NCBI GenBank assembly: GCA_013314715.1
Contig: JABUFC010000023.1
Location: 1-53,519, forward strand
Direction of reading: 5' to 3'
DNA from: Bacteroidales bacterium
GTDB lineage: Bacteria; Bacteroidota; Bacteroidia; Bacteroidales; GWA2-32-17
Length of the DNA stretch: 53,519 nucleotides
This document shows, one piece after another, positions 1-8,465 of this stretch (position 1 is the first letter of the stretch; each line of letters starts with the position of its first letter). Below the pieces are notes generated by a model. That model saw nothing but the letters and a program-made list of their open reading frames with translations. It made no database searches and had not been told where the DNA came from. The position numbers were made by a program, and so were the translations under genes.

Positions 1-1101
1 AACGAACGTTTAGCTCAGGAGTTTATCTCGTCGGGTGTAAAGGTAACCATATATACCTTCACGCTTCAATATCCAAATTTCTTATTTCCTGGCAAAACAC
101 AATATGTTGAAAACACTAAACCTCCTGCTTTTCCTGTTTTACGGCGAATAAACTCTATAAATCCTCTAAATTGGATTAAGGTAGGAAGAGAATTAAAAAG
201 AATGAAGCCTGATATGGTTATTGTGCGTTATTGGATTCCTTTTTTAGCACCATCTTTAGGCACCATTATAAGGCGTATAAAGAAAAATAAAGCGACCAAA
301 GTTATTGCACTGGTCGATAATTTTATTCCTCACGAAAAACGATTAGGCGACAAACTATTTTCGCACTATTTTATGAAAGCTGTTGATGGTTGTGTGGTTA
401 TGTCGCACAGTGTTAAAGCCGATATCGAAAAGGTATATAAGTCGAAACCTATCGAATACTGTCCACACCCTTTGTTCGACCATTATGGAAAAATTGTTCC
501 TAAAGCAGAAGCCAAAAAAGCATTAAAGCTAAATCCCGATAAAAACTATATTTTATTTTTTGGTCTAGTTCGTGATTACAAAGGCTTAGATTTGTTGATA
601 GAAGCAGTTAGTTTAACCAAATCGGCCATGGTCGATTTTGATGTTCTGGTTGCAGGTGAGTTTTATTCGGACGAAGAGAAGTATTATGCTTTAATGGAAA
701 AATACGAGGTACGTGATCGTTTTCAGGTTTATGCTCAATTTATTCCGGACGATTTAGTTCCTTATTTTTTCTGTGCTGCCGATGTAGTTGTACAACCCTA
801 TAAAGATGCTACTCAAAGCGGTGTTACACAAGTCGCATACCATTTTAATAAGCCTATGATAGTTACCAATGTAGGTGGCTTGCCCGAAATGGTTCATCAT
901 AAAAAGGTGGGGTTTGTGGTTCCGCCCAATGCACCTGCCATTGCTCAAGCCATTGTTAAGTTTTATGCCGAAAATAGAGAAAAAGATTTTTCGGCCATGG
1001 CAGCCATCGAAAAAAATAAATATTCATGGAAACGAATGGAAGAAACAATATACATTTTGCATAGTAAACTTCATTATCAAAAGAAAACCTATAATGGATA
1101 A
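1..1101 (+). CDS. Glycosyltransferase, GT-B fold (GT4/GT1-like), 5' truncated by window edge
   Basis: The reading frame is open from base 1, so the N-terminus lies outside the window; the Met at 202 is internal, because the codons before it read through as good protein. The visible part has the acceptor-side half of a GT-B enzyme (SHSVKADIEKVY, a typical linker to the second lobe) and then a donor-binding lobe with FFGLVRDYKGLDLLIEAV and VVQPYKDATQSGVTQVAYHF. It probably transfers a sugar from a nucleotide donor onto an envelope polysaccharide or LPS. Its last 8 bases overlap gmhA, which fits a shared envelope-glycan operon. Donor and acceptor cannot be read from the sequence. Confidence 0.85.
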   Translation, partial: NERLAQEFISSGVKVTIYTFTLQYPNFLFPGKTQYVENTKPPAFPVLRRINSINPLNWIKVGRELKRMKPDMVIVRYWIPFLAPSLGTIIRRIKKNKATKVIALVDNFIPHEKRLGDKLFSHYFMKAVDGCVVMSHSVKADIEKVYKSKPIEYCPHPLFDHYGKIVPKAEAKKALKLNPDKNYILFFGLVRDYKGLDLLIEAVSLTKSAMVDFDVLVAGEFYSDEEKYYALMEKYEVRDRFQVYAQFIPDDLVPYFFCAADVVVQPYKDATQSGVTQVAYHFNKPMIVTNVGGLPEMVHHKKVGFVVPPNAPAIAQAIVKFYAENREKDFSAMAAIEKNKYSWKRMEETIYILHSKLHYQKKTYNG

Positions 1102-1681
1102 AAAAAAACTCATACAACAACGCATTCAATCGAGTATTGATGTTAAAAATTCTATTTTAAATAATGATATTATATTGAATACGATAAACGCTATTGCTCA
1201 ATTGATAATTCGTTCGTTTAAGCAAGGGAATAGTGTTTGGCTATGTGGTAATGGAGGTAGTGCTGCAGATGCACAGCATATAGCAGCCGAACTTTCGGGA
1301 CGATATTATTTTGATAGACCCCCTTTACCGGCCGAGGCATTGCATGTTAATACTTCGTATTTAACCGCAGTTGCCAACGATTATGGATACGATGATATTT
1401 ATGCACGTTATATTATGGCAGTGGGAAAAAAGGGCGATGTGTTGATAGGCATTTCTACATCTGGCAATTCAAAAAATGTTGTTAATGCGTTTAAACAGGC
1501 AAAAGAACAAGGTTTAGTGTTGGTTGCATTAACAGGTGAAAAAAGTTCACAATTAGAAGTTTTGAGCGATTATTGCATAAAAGTGCCGTCATTAGATACA
1601 CCTCGTATTCAGGAAACGCATATTCTTATTGGTCATATTTTATGCGAATTAGTAGAATCGGACTTGTTTAATACGAAATAA
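1094..1681 (+). CDS. gmhA: Phosphoheptose isomerase (sedoheptulose 7-phosphate isomerase)
   Basis: A 195-aa single SIS-domain protein, the usual size for GmhA. It isomerises sedoheptulose 7-phosphate to D-glycero-D-manno-heptose 7-phosphate, the first step towards the ADP- or GDP-heptoses of LPS and other surface glycans. Visible signatures are WLCGNGGSAADAQHIAAELS, ISTSGNSKNVV and the C-terminal TPRIQETHILIGHILCELVE. The frame extends upstream to 875, but the ATG at 1094 gives the family N-terminus and overlaps the glycosyltransferase stop by 8 bp, indicating translational coupling. Other DnaA-initiator-associating (DiaA) SIS proteins look similar, but the glycosyltransferase neighbour favours GmhA. 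Confidence 0.88.
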   Translation: MDKKKLIQQRIQSSIDVKNSILNNDIILNTINAIAQLIIRSFKQGNSVWLCGNGGSAADAQHIAAELSGRYYFDRPPLPAEALHVNTSYLTAVANDYGYDDIYARYIMAVGKKGDVLIGISTSGNSKNVVNAFKQAKEQGLVLVALTGEKSSQLEVLSDYCIKVPSLDTPRIQETHILIGHILCELVESDLFNTK

Positions 1682-1706
1682 TTTGAATTTTTTATTGTTA
1701 TTTCAT

Positions 1707-1742
1707 AAAAAAAGAGCTGTACATTTGTATTGCACAGCTCTT
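1707..1742 (-). terminator. Rho-independent terminator of ahcY
   Basis: Perfect 9-bp arms at 1712-1720 and 1734-1742 (AAGAGCTGT / ACAGCTCTT) enclose a 13-nt loop. Read on the minus strand the stem is followed directly by a run of T, so it terminates ahcY. On the plus strand no T run follows, so it is a weaker stop for gmhA. Confidence 0.85.
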
Positions 1743-1764
1743 GGTATTAAAAGAAAAACGAGTA

Positions 1765-3177
1765 TTAATATCTATAATGGTCGGCTTTATATGGACCTTC
1801 GACCGGCACACCAATATATTGTGCTTGTTTATCAGTAAGCTTGGTTAATTTTACGCCTATGTGTTCTAAATGTAAGCGAGCCACTTCTTCGTCTAAATGT
1901 TTAGGTAAGCGATAAACACCAATTTTATATTGATTTTTGTAAAAATCGATTTGTGCTAATGTTTGATTGGTAAACGAATTACTCATTACAAACGAAGGAT
2001 GACCTGTAGCACAACCTAAGTTTACTAATCGTCCTTCGGCTAGTAAAATAATGGAATGTCCGTCGGGGAATATATATTGATCAACTTGTGGCTTAATGTT
2101 TACTTTTTTAATTCCGGGATAATTTTCGAGACGACTGACTTGAATTTCGTTATCGAAGTGTCCGATATTGCATACAATAGATTCATTTTTCATTTGAAGC
2201 ATGTGTTCAAGTGTAATAACGTCGCAGTTGCCTGTTGCCGTAACAAATATATTACCTTCTTTTAATGCTTCTTCCATAGTAGTAACTTCAAAGCCTTCCA
2301 TAGCAGCTTGTAGGGCGCAAATAGGGTCAATTTCGGTAACTATAACGCGAGCACCATAGCTACGCATAGAGCGAGCCGACCCCTTTCCAACATCGCCATA
2401 ACCGGCTACTACAACCACTTTCCCAGCTAACATAATGTCGGTTGCACGTTTAATACCATCGGCTAACGATTCGCGGCAGCCATAAAGGTTGTCGAATTTA
2501 GACTTGGTAACCGAATCGTTTACATTGATGGCAGGGAATAAGAGCTCGTTTTTCTCAAACATTTGATACAAACGATGAACACCGGTAGTTGTTTCTTCGC
2601 TAACACCTTTTATGTTTTGAACCATTTTGTGCCATTTATTCGGCTCATTTTTTAGCGTTTCTTTGAGCAAGGCTTTTATTATTTTTTCTTCGTCTGAAGT
2701 TGAAGGAGTATCGAGGAACGAAGGGTCGTTTTCGGCTTTGTAACCCCAGTGTATAAGCAAGGTAGCGTCGCCACCATCGTCAACAATCGAAGTAGGACCT
2801 TGACCGTCGGGAAATGAAAGGGCTTGGAGCGTGCACCACCAGTATTCTTCAAGTGTTTCGCCTTTCCATGCAAAAACTGGAATACCGGCTTTAGCAATAG
2901 CAGCTGCAGCGTGGTCTTGGGTTGAGAAAATATTGCAACTTGCCCAACGTACGTCGGCGCCTAATTCAACTAAGGTTTCAATTAAAACGGCAGTTTGAAT
3001 AGTCATATGCAACGAGCCTGTAATGCGAGCTCCTTTTAATGGTTTTTGAGTTCCATATTTTTTACGAAGCGACATTAAACCAGGCATTTCGGTTTCGGCT
3101 AATTTTATTTCTTTTCTTCCCCAGTCGGCAAGTGAAAGGTCTTTAACTTTGTAAGTCATGATTTCTGAAGTTATCAT
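1765..3177 (-). CDS. ahcY: Adenosylhomocysteinase (S-adenosyl-L-homocysteine hydrolase)
   Basis: A 470-aa cytosolic NAD-dependent enzyme that splits S-adenosylhomocysteine into homocysteine and adenosine, relieving product inhibition of methyltransferases. The length fits the longer bacterial form with an insert relative to the roughly 430-aa eukaryotic enzyme. Visible signatures are [16 protein letters not shown] near the N-terminus, the Rossmann NAD loop [35 protein letters not shown] and the C-terminal [10 protein letters not shown]. Met1 (3177) and Met7 (3159) are both possible starts; the promoter at 3192-3221 leaves a very short leader for Met1, so Met7 may be used. The gene is monocistronic, with its own promoter and terminator. 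Confidence 0.97.
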   Translation of the reverse strand: MITSEIMTYKVKDLSLADWGRKEIKLAETEMPGLMSLRKKYGTQKPLKGARITGSLHMTIQTAVLIETLVELGADVRWASCNIFSTQDHAAAAIAKAGIPVFAWKGETLEEYWWCTLQALSFPDGQGPTSIVDDGGDATLLIHWGYKAENDPSFLDTPSTSDEEKIIKALLKETLKNEPNKWHKMVQNIKGVSEETTTGVHRLYQMFEKNELLFPAINVNDSVTKSKFDNLYGCRESLADGIKRATDIMLAGKVVVVAGYGDVGKGSARSMRSYGARVIVTEIDPICALQAAMEGFEVTTMEEALKEGNIFVTATGNCDVITLEHMLQMKNESIVCNIGHFDNEIQVSRLENYPGIKKVNIKPQVDQYIFPDGHSIILLAEGRLVNLGCATGHPSFVMSNSFTNQTLAQIDFYKNQYKIGVYRLPKHLDEEVARLHLEHIGVKLTKLTDKQAQYIGVPVEGPYKADHYRY

Positions 3178-3191
3178 AAAACATTTTTTTG

Positions 3192-3221
3192 CAAAGTTAC
3201 AGCAATATTTTTTAAAAGCAA
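3192..3221 (-). promoter_or_regulatory. Consensus Bacteroidota promoter of ahcY
   Basis: On the minus strand, TTG (3219-3221) is followed by exactly 19 nt and then TAACTTTG (3192-3199). This matches the TTG-N19-21-TAnnTTTG pattern of the Bacteroidota housekeeping sigma factor. The ATG at 3177 lies 14 nt further on. Confidence 0.8.
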
Positions 3222-3249
3222 AAGCAATACAAAGAAGTTAGCGAAAATG

Positions 3250-6144
3250 TTATTGTGCTATTTCGGTAACTTTTATAGTCATTACTCCGCTAAACCCATA
3301 GACGTTGCTATCACCATTTGAGTAGTTGAAATAGCACGTTCCGCTTCCTGCTGTTTCTCTTCTGTATTTAAAACCATAAGTATATGTTGTGCCTGCAGTA
3401 AGTCCGGTATCTTTAGCAATCATATAAACTTGGTTTCGATCGTTCCAGTCATATCCATTTCCAGGACGACCTACAAATGAAACCTGCTGTCTGTTGCCAT
3501 TAACAGGTCCTACTCCAATAGGAACTTCTGTTCCTCCAATATTTCTTATAATCTGCATGTCGAAAATGGTATTACTGGCCATATACGCATTGATAGGAAA
3601 TGTATATTCAATTAGAATTATACTATTATTGAATTTTGGTGTGAAGTCAATACGGTAATCAGTACTGGCTTCGGTATAGTCAGTTACATCAAGCGAGCTA
3701 GTTGTTTCAGTTGTTTTAACAATCATTTGAACTATAGTTCCGGGTGCATAAATACTTCCGCTTACTTTTACGTTACCGTTTACTTCGAGTTTTTCGGTTG
3801 GATTGGTTGTTCCGATACCCACATTACCTTCAACTAGCATTCCATTAGAAGGGGCAGCATTGGTGACTGCGTAAGTGCTTCCAATACTTACACCGCCAAG
3901 CACACTTAATCGGCTGGAAGGGTTATTACTGGGAGAGTAGCCTAGTAGCGTATTGCCTGATTGACAAATTCGGATAATATCTCCTTGTCCTTGATTTCCA
4001 ATACCAATATCCCCATTCCAAGTCATGTGCATGTACATTTTTTTATTACCGGGCTGATAATAGAAGCCTATATATGGACTGTTATTTTCGTTAAAAAGGG
4101 CAACAGAGGTATAAGGTGGGTTAATGCCCCCTGTTGTATAGCCGGTGGCTCCTGTGGTTGTGCTAGTTCTTCCTGCATAGATTGCTTTTCGCACGTGGGC
4201 AAATTCTGTAATATCTAGTTGAGCTTCGGGAGTTATTGTACCTATTCCCACCATCCCGTTGTAAAGGGTAATGATATTGGCTCCATTATTTGCCAGATGA
4301 AATCGTTCGTTAGTACTGCTGATGGTAGACTCTACATTGGTGTTCTGAAGCATGATACAATCGTTTGTCTCCATGCCAAGATGTACCGAAAGCCCGGTGC
4401 CGAATGTAGTGTGTCTTACTGATAAGGATACTCCCGGTGATGTTGTACCTATACCAACATTACCAGTTGAAAAATCACCGTAGATAAGGGGTGGGTTTGC
4501 TTCGCTGTTTGCTATGTATAGTTTATTTGAACCCGTCTCGTTAAAACCAGCTTTATAACCAATAAAAACATTACCCGAACCACTTACATTTTTATTGCCA
4601 GCTGCCCATCCAATGGCTGTATTATTATTTCCGCTTGTATTAGAAAAAAGTGAGGCATATCCAACCGATGTATTATTATTACCGATAGTATTATTGTAAA
4701 GAGCTACACTTCCATTAGCGGTATTCCACACTCCTGTTGTATTATAATGAAGTGCAACCCTACCGGTAGCCGTATTTTCACTTCCTGTTGTATTGTAAAA
4801 TAATGCATCATAACCTATTGCTGTATTTGCTGCTCCACTTGTGTTTTTATTCAATGAAGCATAACCAAGAGCTGTATTTGATGATCCTATAGTATTTTCA
4901 TACATAGAATAATTGCCTATTGAGATATTTTCATGACCTGTTGTATTTAAAAAAAGAGATTGATATCCGTAAGCAGTATTGTTGATACCAGAAGTATTTG
5001 AGCTACCTGCCTGATAACCAAAAAAAGAATTAAAAAGATTTTGATCAATTTTGCCAGCAATTTGATTGTTAACCTTGAAACGTAAGGGAACATTATCAAT
5101 AGTGCCTATAAAATTTGTTGTATCATTCGTTCCTGAATTACCATTTAGCAACCATGCATTTATTACTGGCAATTTTACAAAACCTCCATTGCTTAAATAA
5201 ATGGTGTCGTTGCTGATGCTAAGTACCTGTATTTCGTTGGTTACAGAGCCGTCAACCTCGGAGGTCAGATAACTGGCATCGTTGGTAAATGCACTTACAT
5301 TTGTAGGTGCGCCATTAAGGTCGCTGTAATTACCGCTGAAACCCGCCGGAAGTTTTACAAAACCTCCATTGCTTAAATAAATGGTGTCGTTGCTGATGCT
5401 AAGTGCCTGTATTTCGTTGGTTACAGAGCCGTCAACCTCGGAGGTCAGATAACCGGCATCGTTGGTAAATGCACTTACATTCGTAGGTGCGCCATTAAGG
5501 TCGCTGTAATTACCGCTGAAAGCCGCCGGAAGTTTTACAAAACCTCCAATGCTTAAATAAATGGTATCGTTGCTAATGCTAAGTGCTTGAATTTCGTTGG
5601 TTATAGAGCCATCTACTTCAACATCCAGTTTATTGTTCCAATTTGTAATATCAGTTGTTGTAATGTTTCCAGCTGGTGATAAATTAAAAATAGGATCGTT
5701 TTCAGTAAATCCACTGGTTAGCGTTTCGGCTGTTTTGGCATGCAAAGCATAGGGCACACTTAGCAACTGGCTTGTTCCTGAAATAGTGTAATTTATGCCA
5801 CCTGTAATGTCTGTTTCTGTCTTAATAAAATAAGGACCTGCAGACCAATCAATTCCTGCAAAAGTTCCTGTAACAATTGTTCCAGAACCAATTTCAATAC
5901 TTATTAAACCATTGGCATTGGTTGTAGGAGTTTGGGTTTCAACATAAACCGGCGTCCCCGTTGCAGAACCTTGTAAAATGCTTATTTGTATGCCAATGGT
6001 TGTATTGGGCATGAGCTGATCATTGTTATTTCTAATAACTGCTTGATAGCTCATTTTTTGCGGTGTTTGCGCAATTACGAATGAACTGAAAAGAAGATTT
6101 GTTAATATAATAATCAACATCGTTCTAAATTTGTACGTTTTCAT
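3250..6144 (-). CDS. Large secreted repeat protein with YadA-head-like repeats
   Basis: A 964-aa exported protein with an N-terminal signal peptide (MLIIILTNLLFSSFVIAQ). A conserved Bacteroidota N-terminal module follows (QKMSYQAVIRNNNDQLM to LLSVPYALHAKTAET, about residues 27-140). Next come near-identical 60-residue repeats (about 205-325), eight 17-residue units resembling NTAIGYDALFYNTTGSE (389-524), and several VGIGTTSPG/VGIGTTNPTEKLEV segments typical of fibre and adhesin stalks. There is no recognisable C-terminal T9SS domain, S74 chaperone domain or YadA anchor, so how it is held at the surface is unclear. It follows a T9SS protein with a 2-nt gap (operon). A trimeric surface fibre is the likeliest form; its ligand is unknown. 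Confidence 0.85.
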   Translation of the reverse strand: MKTYKFRTMLIIILTNLLFSSFVIAQTPQKMSYQAVIRNNNDQLMPNTTIGIQISILQGSATGTPVYVETQTPTTNANGLISIEIGSGTIVTGTFAGIDWSAGPYFIKTETDITGGINYTISGTSQLLSVPYALHAKTAETLTSGFTENDPIFNLSPAGNITTTDITNWNNKLDVEVDGSITNEIQALSISNDTIYLSIGGFVKLPAAFSGNYSDLNGAPTNVSAFTNDAGYLTSEVDGSVTNEIQALSISNDTIYLSNGGFVKLPAGFSGNYSDLNGAPTNVSAFTNDASYLTSEVDGSVTNEIQVLSISNDTIYLSNGGFVKLPVINAWLLNGNSGTNDTTNFIGTIDNVPLRFKVNNQIAGKIDQNLFNSFFGYQAGSSNTSGINNTAYGYQSLFLNTTGHENISIGNYSMYENTIGSSNTALGYASLNKNTSGAANTAIGYDALFYNTTGSENTATGRVALHYNTTGVWNTANGSVALYNNTIGNNNTSVGYASLFSNTSGNNNTAIGWAAGNKNVSGSGNVFIGYKAGFNETGSNKLYIANSEANPPLIYGDFSTGNVGIGTTSPGVSLSVRHTTFGTGLSVHLGMETNDCIMLQNTNVESTISSTNERFHLANNGANIITLYNGMVGIGTITPEAQLDITEFAHVRKAIYAGRTSTTTGATGYTTGGINPPYTSVALFNENNSPYIGFYYQPGNKKMYMHMTWNGDIGIGNQGQGDIIRICQSGNTLLGYSPSNNPSSRLSVLGGVSIGSTYAVTNAAPSNGMLVEGNVGIGTTNPTEKLEVNGNVKVSGSIYAPGTIVQMIVKTTETTSSLDVTDYTEASTDYRIDFTPKFNNSIILIEYTFPINAYMASNTIFDMQIIRNIGGTEVPIGVGPVNGNRQQVSFVGRPGNGYDWNDRNQVYMIAKDTGLTAGTTYTYGFKYRRETAGSGTCYFNYSNGDSNVYGFSGVMTIKVTEIAQ
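4573..4980 (-). repeat. Eight tandem 51-bp units (17-residue adhesin-head repeats)
   Basis: In the coding frame the protein reads as eight consecutive 17-residue units of the form N-T-A-x-G-Y-x-A-L-x-x-N-T-x-G-x-x. They start at NTAYGYQSLFLNTTGHE and end at NTAIGWAAGNKNVSGSG, and a partial ninth (NVFIGYKAG) follows. The units differ clearly at DNA level, so this is an old protein repeat rather than a recent duplication. Confidence 0.9.
5171..5620 (-). repeat. Tandem 180-bp direct repeat, two and a half copies
   Basis: Copies lie at 5171-5350 and 5351-5530, with a partial, more diverged copy from 5531 to about 5620. The two full copies differ at only about half a dozen positions by eye, so this is a recent in-frame duplication of a 60-residue module (includes SNGGFVKLPAGFSGNYSDLN). 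Copy-number change by recombination or replication slippage is likely. Confidence 0.92.
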
Positions 6145-6146
6145 AT

Positions 6147-6617
6147 TTATTGATTTTTAATTATTTTAAATGTTTTTCTGGTTGTCGTTCCGTCTTCTAT
6201 TTTCAGATAATAAGTCGCAGCAGAATAGTGTGAAAAATCAATTTGCATTTCTTGTTGGTTAACATTTGTTTCGCTGATTTGTTTTCCGTTAGCGTCAAAT
6301 ATTTTTAAAATATATCCTGAAATTTTGGTGTTTTCAAAATTTATTTGCAATAATTGCGATGTTGGGTTGGGAAAAACAGAAACATGAATAGGATTTTGAA
6401 CCGATTTGGCTAAGTCTATTACCGAAATTTCATAGGGTTGTTGAACTCCTTCAGCCACTGAACCTGACGATGAAGAATGAGTTAAGTATGGGGTTTGACC
6501 TATGGAATAGCTTACAGAACCATTCCCACTGATATCCCCTCCTGCTGCAACGGTGGATTCTTGTGCAGTTAATAATGTGTAATTAACGAATGTAATTATA
6601 AGGATAAAATGTTTCAT
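6147..6617 (-). CDS. Small secreted protein with T9SS type A sorting domain
   Basis: A 156-aa protein with a signal peptide (MKHFILIITFVNYTLLTAQ), a short N-terminal segment with SGNGSVSYSIGQ, and a C-terminal type IX sorting domain from about residue 80. The sorting domain shows SVFPNPTSQLLQINF, LKIFDANGKQI, and ends YYLKIEDGTTTRKTFKIIK. Such domains direct transport across the outer membrane and are usually removed or exchanged for a surface anchor. Little is left once the signal peptide and sorting domain are set aside, so the mature part is only some 55-60 residues. It is the first gene of an operon with the 964-aa repeat protein (2-nt spacing), which suggests a partner role at the surface. 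Confidence 0.85.
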   Translation of the reverse strand: MKHFILIITFVNYTLLTAQESTVAAGGDISGNGSVSYSIGQTPYLTHSSSSGSVAEGVQQPYEISVIDLAKSVQNPIHVSVFPNPTSQLLQINFENTKISGYILKIFDANGKQISETNVNQQEMQIDFSHYSAATYYLKIEDGTTTRKTFKIIKNQ

Positions 6618-6702
6618 GATGAATAAATTTTAAACTATGATTGAATTTATAATAGGTTGATTTCTTATTTTTTGTAAAAATGGGCATAATGAGAAAAAAA
6701 TA

Positions 6703-7209
6703 CTATATGGCAATGGCTAAGATAGTAACAAAAAGAACCACGCCTAAAACGGTTCCAATAACAGCACCGGCAACATTAGCTTTTTTAGCTACTGTAGCAG
6801 GTTGTTCGGTAACTTGAGCTTTTTGAACAACGCCAACTTTTAGTAGTTCAACATCTTCGGGCTTTATTTGTCTAAAATTTTTATAATTTGCCGGGAATCC
6901 TGTTACGGTAGCAGTAATTTGATTCCCTTTTATTTCGGTTTCAAATTTAGGTTCGATAAGTATGTCAGCATTCGATTTTTTTATGGCGTCGGTGATGGCA
7001 TCTTGTTTTACTTGTTCGATAGAACCCGATTGAAACGAGGTTGCTGTTCCGCTAACCCTTGTCTCCTTTACATCTAAATCAACCACAACAGGCAAATGAA
7101 TTACGCCCGGACCATAAATGTCCATGGTTTTATTTGTATTTGTTTTAAGCGTTGTACAAGAAGACAAAATAATTGAAATAAAAATTAAAAAAAGTAATTG
7201 TTTTTTCAT
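6703..7209 (-). CDS. Putative lipoprotein of unknown function
   Basis: A 168-aa protein when started at the ATG at 7209, which gives a lipoprotein signal peptide (MKKQLLFLIFISIILSSCTT, lipobox LSSC). The frame continues upstream to 7305, but that extension is low-complexity Phe/Tyr/Ile sequence and is unlikely to be translated. The middle part (VSGTATSFQSGSIEQVKQDA to TATVTGFPANYKNF) resembles a small alpha/beta domain seen in Bacteroidota lipoproteins that I cannot name. It ends with a strongly hydrophobic, Gly-containing segment (VAGAVIGTVLGVVLFVTILA) that looks membrane-inserting. It has no clear operon partner and its function is unknown. Confidence 0.75.
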   Translation of the reverse strand: MKKQLLFLIFISIILSSCTTLKTNTNKTMDIYGPGVIHLPVVVDLDVKETRVSGTATSFQSGSIEQVKQDAITDAIKKSNADILIEPKFETEIKGNQITATVTGFPANYKNFRQIKPEDVELLKVGVVQKAQVTEQPATVAKKANVAGAVIGTVLGVVLFVTILAIAI

Positions 7210-7341
7210 AGTTTGTTGTATTTTGTTAAGTAAGGAATTGAAATTTATGTAAATGTAAATCAAAAAAATATAAAAACAAAAAAAATACAATAAATGATTG
7301 ATCAAAAAAAATGTTATATAACCAAAAACAATAAAATTTGT

Positions 7342-8427
7342 TTATACATTGAATCGGATATGTAATATATCACCATCTTCGACTATATAATTTTTGCCTT
7401 CAATAAAAAACTTACCTTTTTCTTTACAAGCAGCTTCACTTCCGAGGGTAATAAAATCGTTGTATTTCATGACTTCGGCACGAATAAATCCTCGTTCTAA
7501 GTCGCTATGAATAACTCCAGCTGCTTGAGGAGCTGTCATGCCGTCTTTTATTGTCCATGCTTTTATTTCTTTAGGTCCAACAGTAAAAAATGTTTTTAGT
7601 TTAAGCATAGCAAAAGCCATTTGTACTAAGCGGTAAGAACCGGGTTCTTTAAGTCCGGCATCAGCAAGAAACATGGCACGATCTTCTTCGTTATCGAGTT
7701 CGGCTATTTCGGCTTCTAATTGAGCACCTACTACTAAACAATACTCTTTTTTATCGCTTAAATAATCCTGAAGTGCTTTCGAATAAGCATTGCCATTAAT
7801 AACCGAATGGCTATCGACATTAGCGACGTATAAAACCGGTTTTGCAGAAAGTAGAAACAAATCGGCGATAGCTTCTTTTGCTATTTCAGTTAATTCAATG
7901 TTTCTAACTGGAATAAAGTTTTCTAACGAAGATTTAATTTCTTGTAGCGCTTCTATTTGTTGTTTAGCATCTTTATTGCCACCTTTAAGTAATTTTTCGA
8001 GTCGTTGTATTTTTTTTTCGATCGATTCTGCATCGCGTGTTTGTAATTCTATCTCAATATTTTCAACGTCACGAATAGGGTCAATACTACCGTCGGGATG
8101 AGGAACCATTGGGTTATCAAAACAACGTACTACATGAATAAAAGCATCACTGTTGCGGATTTCATTTAAAAATTTACGTGCACTTTCGCTACCGGAGTTT
8201 CCTCTAGCTAGTCCAGGAATATCGACTAGATTTACGGTTGCATGTACAATTTTTTCGGTTTTTTGAAATTTTTCTAATTCGTATAAACGGGCATCGGGGA
8301 CTTGAATAATACCTAAATTGGCTTTATCAGAATATTGAGATGTTTCGGCTTTAGCTCCTGAAAGGCTATTGAATAGGGTAGTTTTACCGCTTCCTTGAAT
8401 ACCAATAATTCCACATTGAAGTGCCAT
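7342..8427 (-). CDS. ychF: YchF/Obg-family P-loop NTPase (divergent YchF paralogue type)
   Basis: A 361-aa protein of normal YchF length with an N-terminal G domain, a coiled-coil insertion (about residues 130-170) and a C-terminal TGS-like DUF933 domain (KEIKAWTIKDGMTAPQAAGV, FIEGKNYIVEDGDILHIRFN). Canonical YchF is a ribosome-associated ATPase. Two motifs here are atypical: the P-loop reads GIQGSGKTTLFN where canonical YchF has PNVGKST, and the G4 motif is NVDS where YchF has NVxE, the residue linked to ATP preference. It may therefore be a second, divergent paralogue rather than the housekeeping copy. A -7 box (TAATTTTG, 8441-8448) lies just upstream, so the leader is short. Confidence 0.85.
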   Translation of the reverse strand: MALQCGIIGIQGSGKTTLFNSLSGAKAETSQYSDKANLGIIQVPDARLYELEKFQKTEKIVHATVNLVDIPGLARGNSGSESARKFLNEIRNSDAFIHVVRCFDNPMVPHPDGSIDPIRDVENIEIELQTRDAESIEKKIQRLEKLLKGGNKDAKQQIEALQEIKSSLENFIPVRNIELTEIAKEAIADLFLLSAKPVLYVANVDSHSVINGNAYSKALQDYLSDKKEYCLVVGAQLEAEIAELDNEEDRAMFLADAGLKEPGSYRLVQMAFAMLKLKTFFTVGPKEIKAWTIKDGMTAPQAAGVIHSDLERGFIRAEVMKYNDFITLGSEAACKEKGKFFIEGKNYIVEDGDILHIRFNV

Positions 8428-8440
8428 ATGTTTTTTGTTG

Positions 8441-8448
8441 CAAAATTA
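8441..8448 (-). promoter_or_regulatory. -7 element upstream of the YchF-like gene
   Basis: TAATTTTG on the minus strand matches TAnnTTTG and ends 13 nt before the ATG. No clear TTG is seen at the right distance, so only the -7 box is supported. Confidence 0.45.
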
Positions 8449-8465
8449 AAAAATAATTGAATATA

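Noticed and set aside
875-1093. N-terminal extension of gmhA
   Set aside because: It overlaps the glycosyltransferase frame fully; the ATG at 1094 gives the family N-terminus.
1690-1742. SAH riboswitch near ahcY
   Set aside because: The only structure is a terminator downstream of the gene; the leader upstream is under 20 nt and cannot hold a riboswitch.
4219-4422. Plus-strand open frame inside the 964-aa secreted gene
   Set aside because: Lies wholly within a repeat-rich coding region on the other strand, has no promoter or family motif and is a shadow frame.
4573-4980. Possible CRISPR array
   Set aside because: Regular 51-bp period, but the repeats are in-frame protein repeats without constant repeats and unique spacers; no cas genes.
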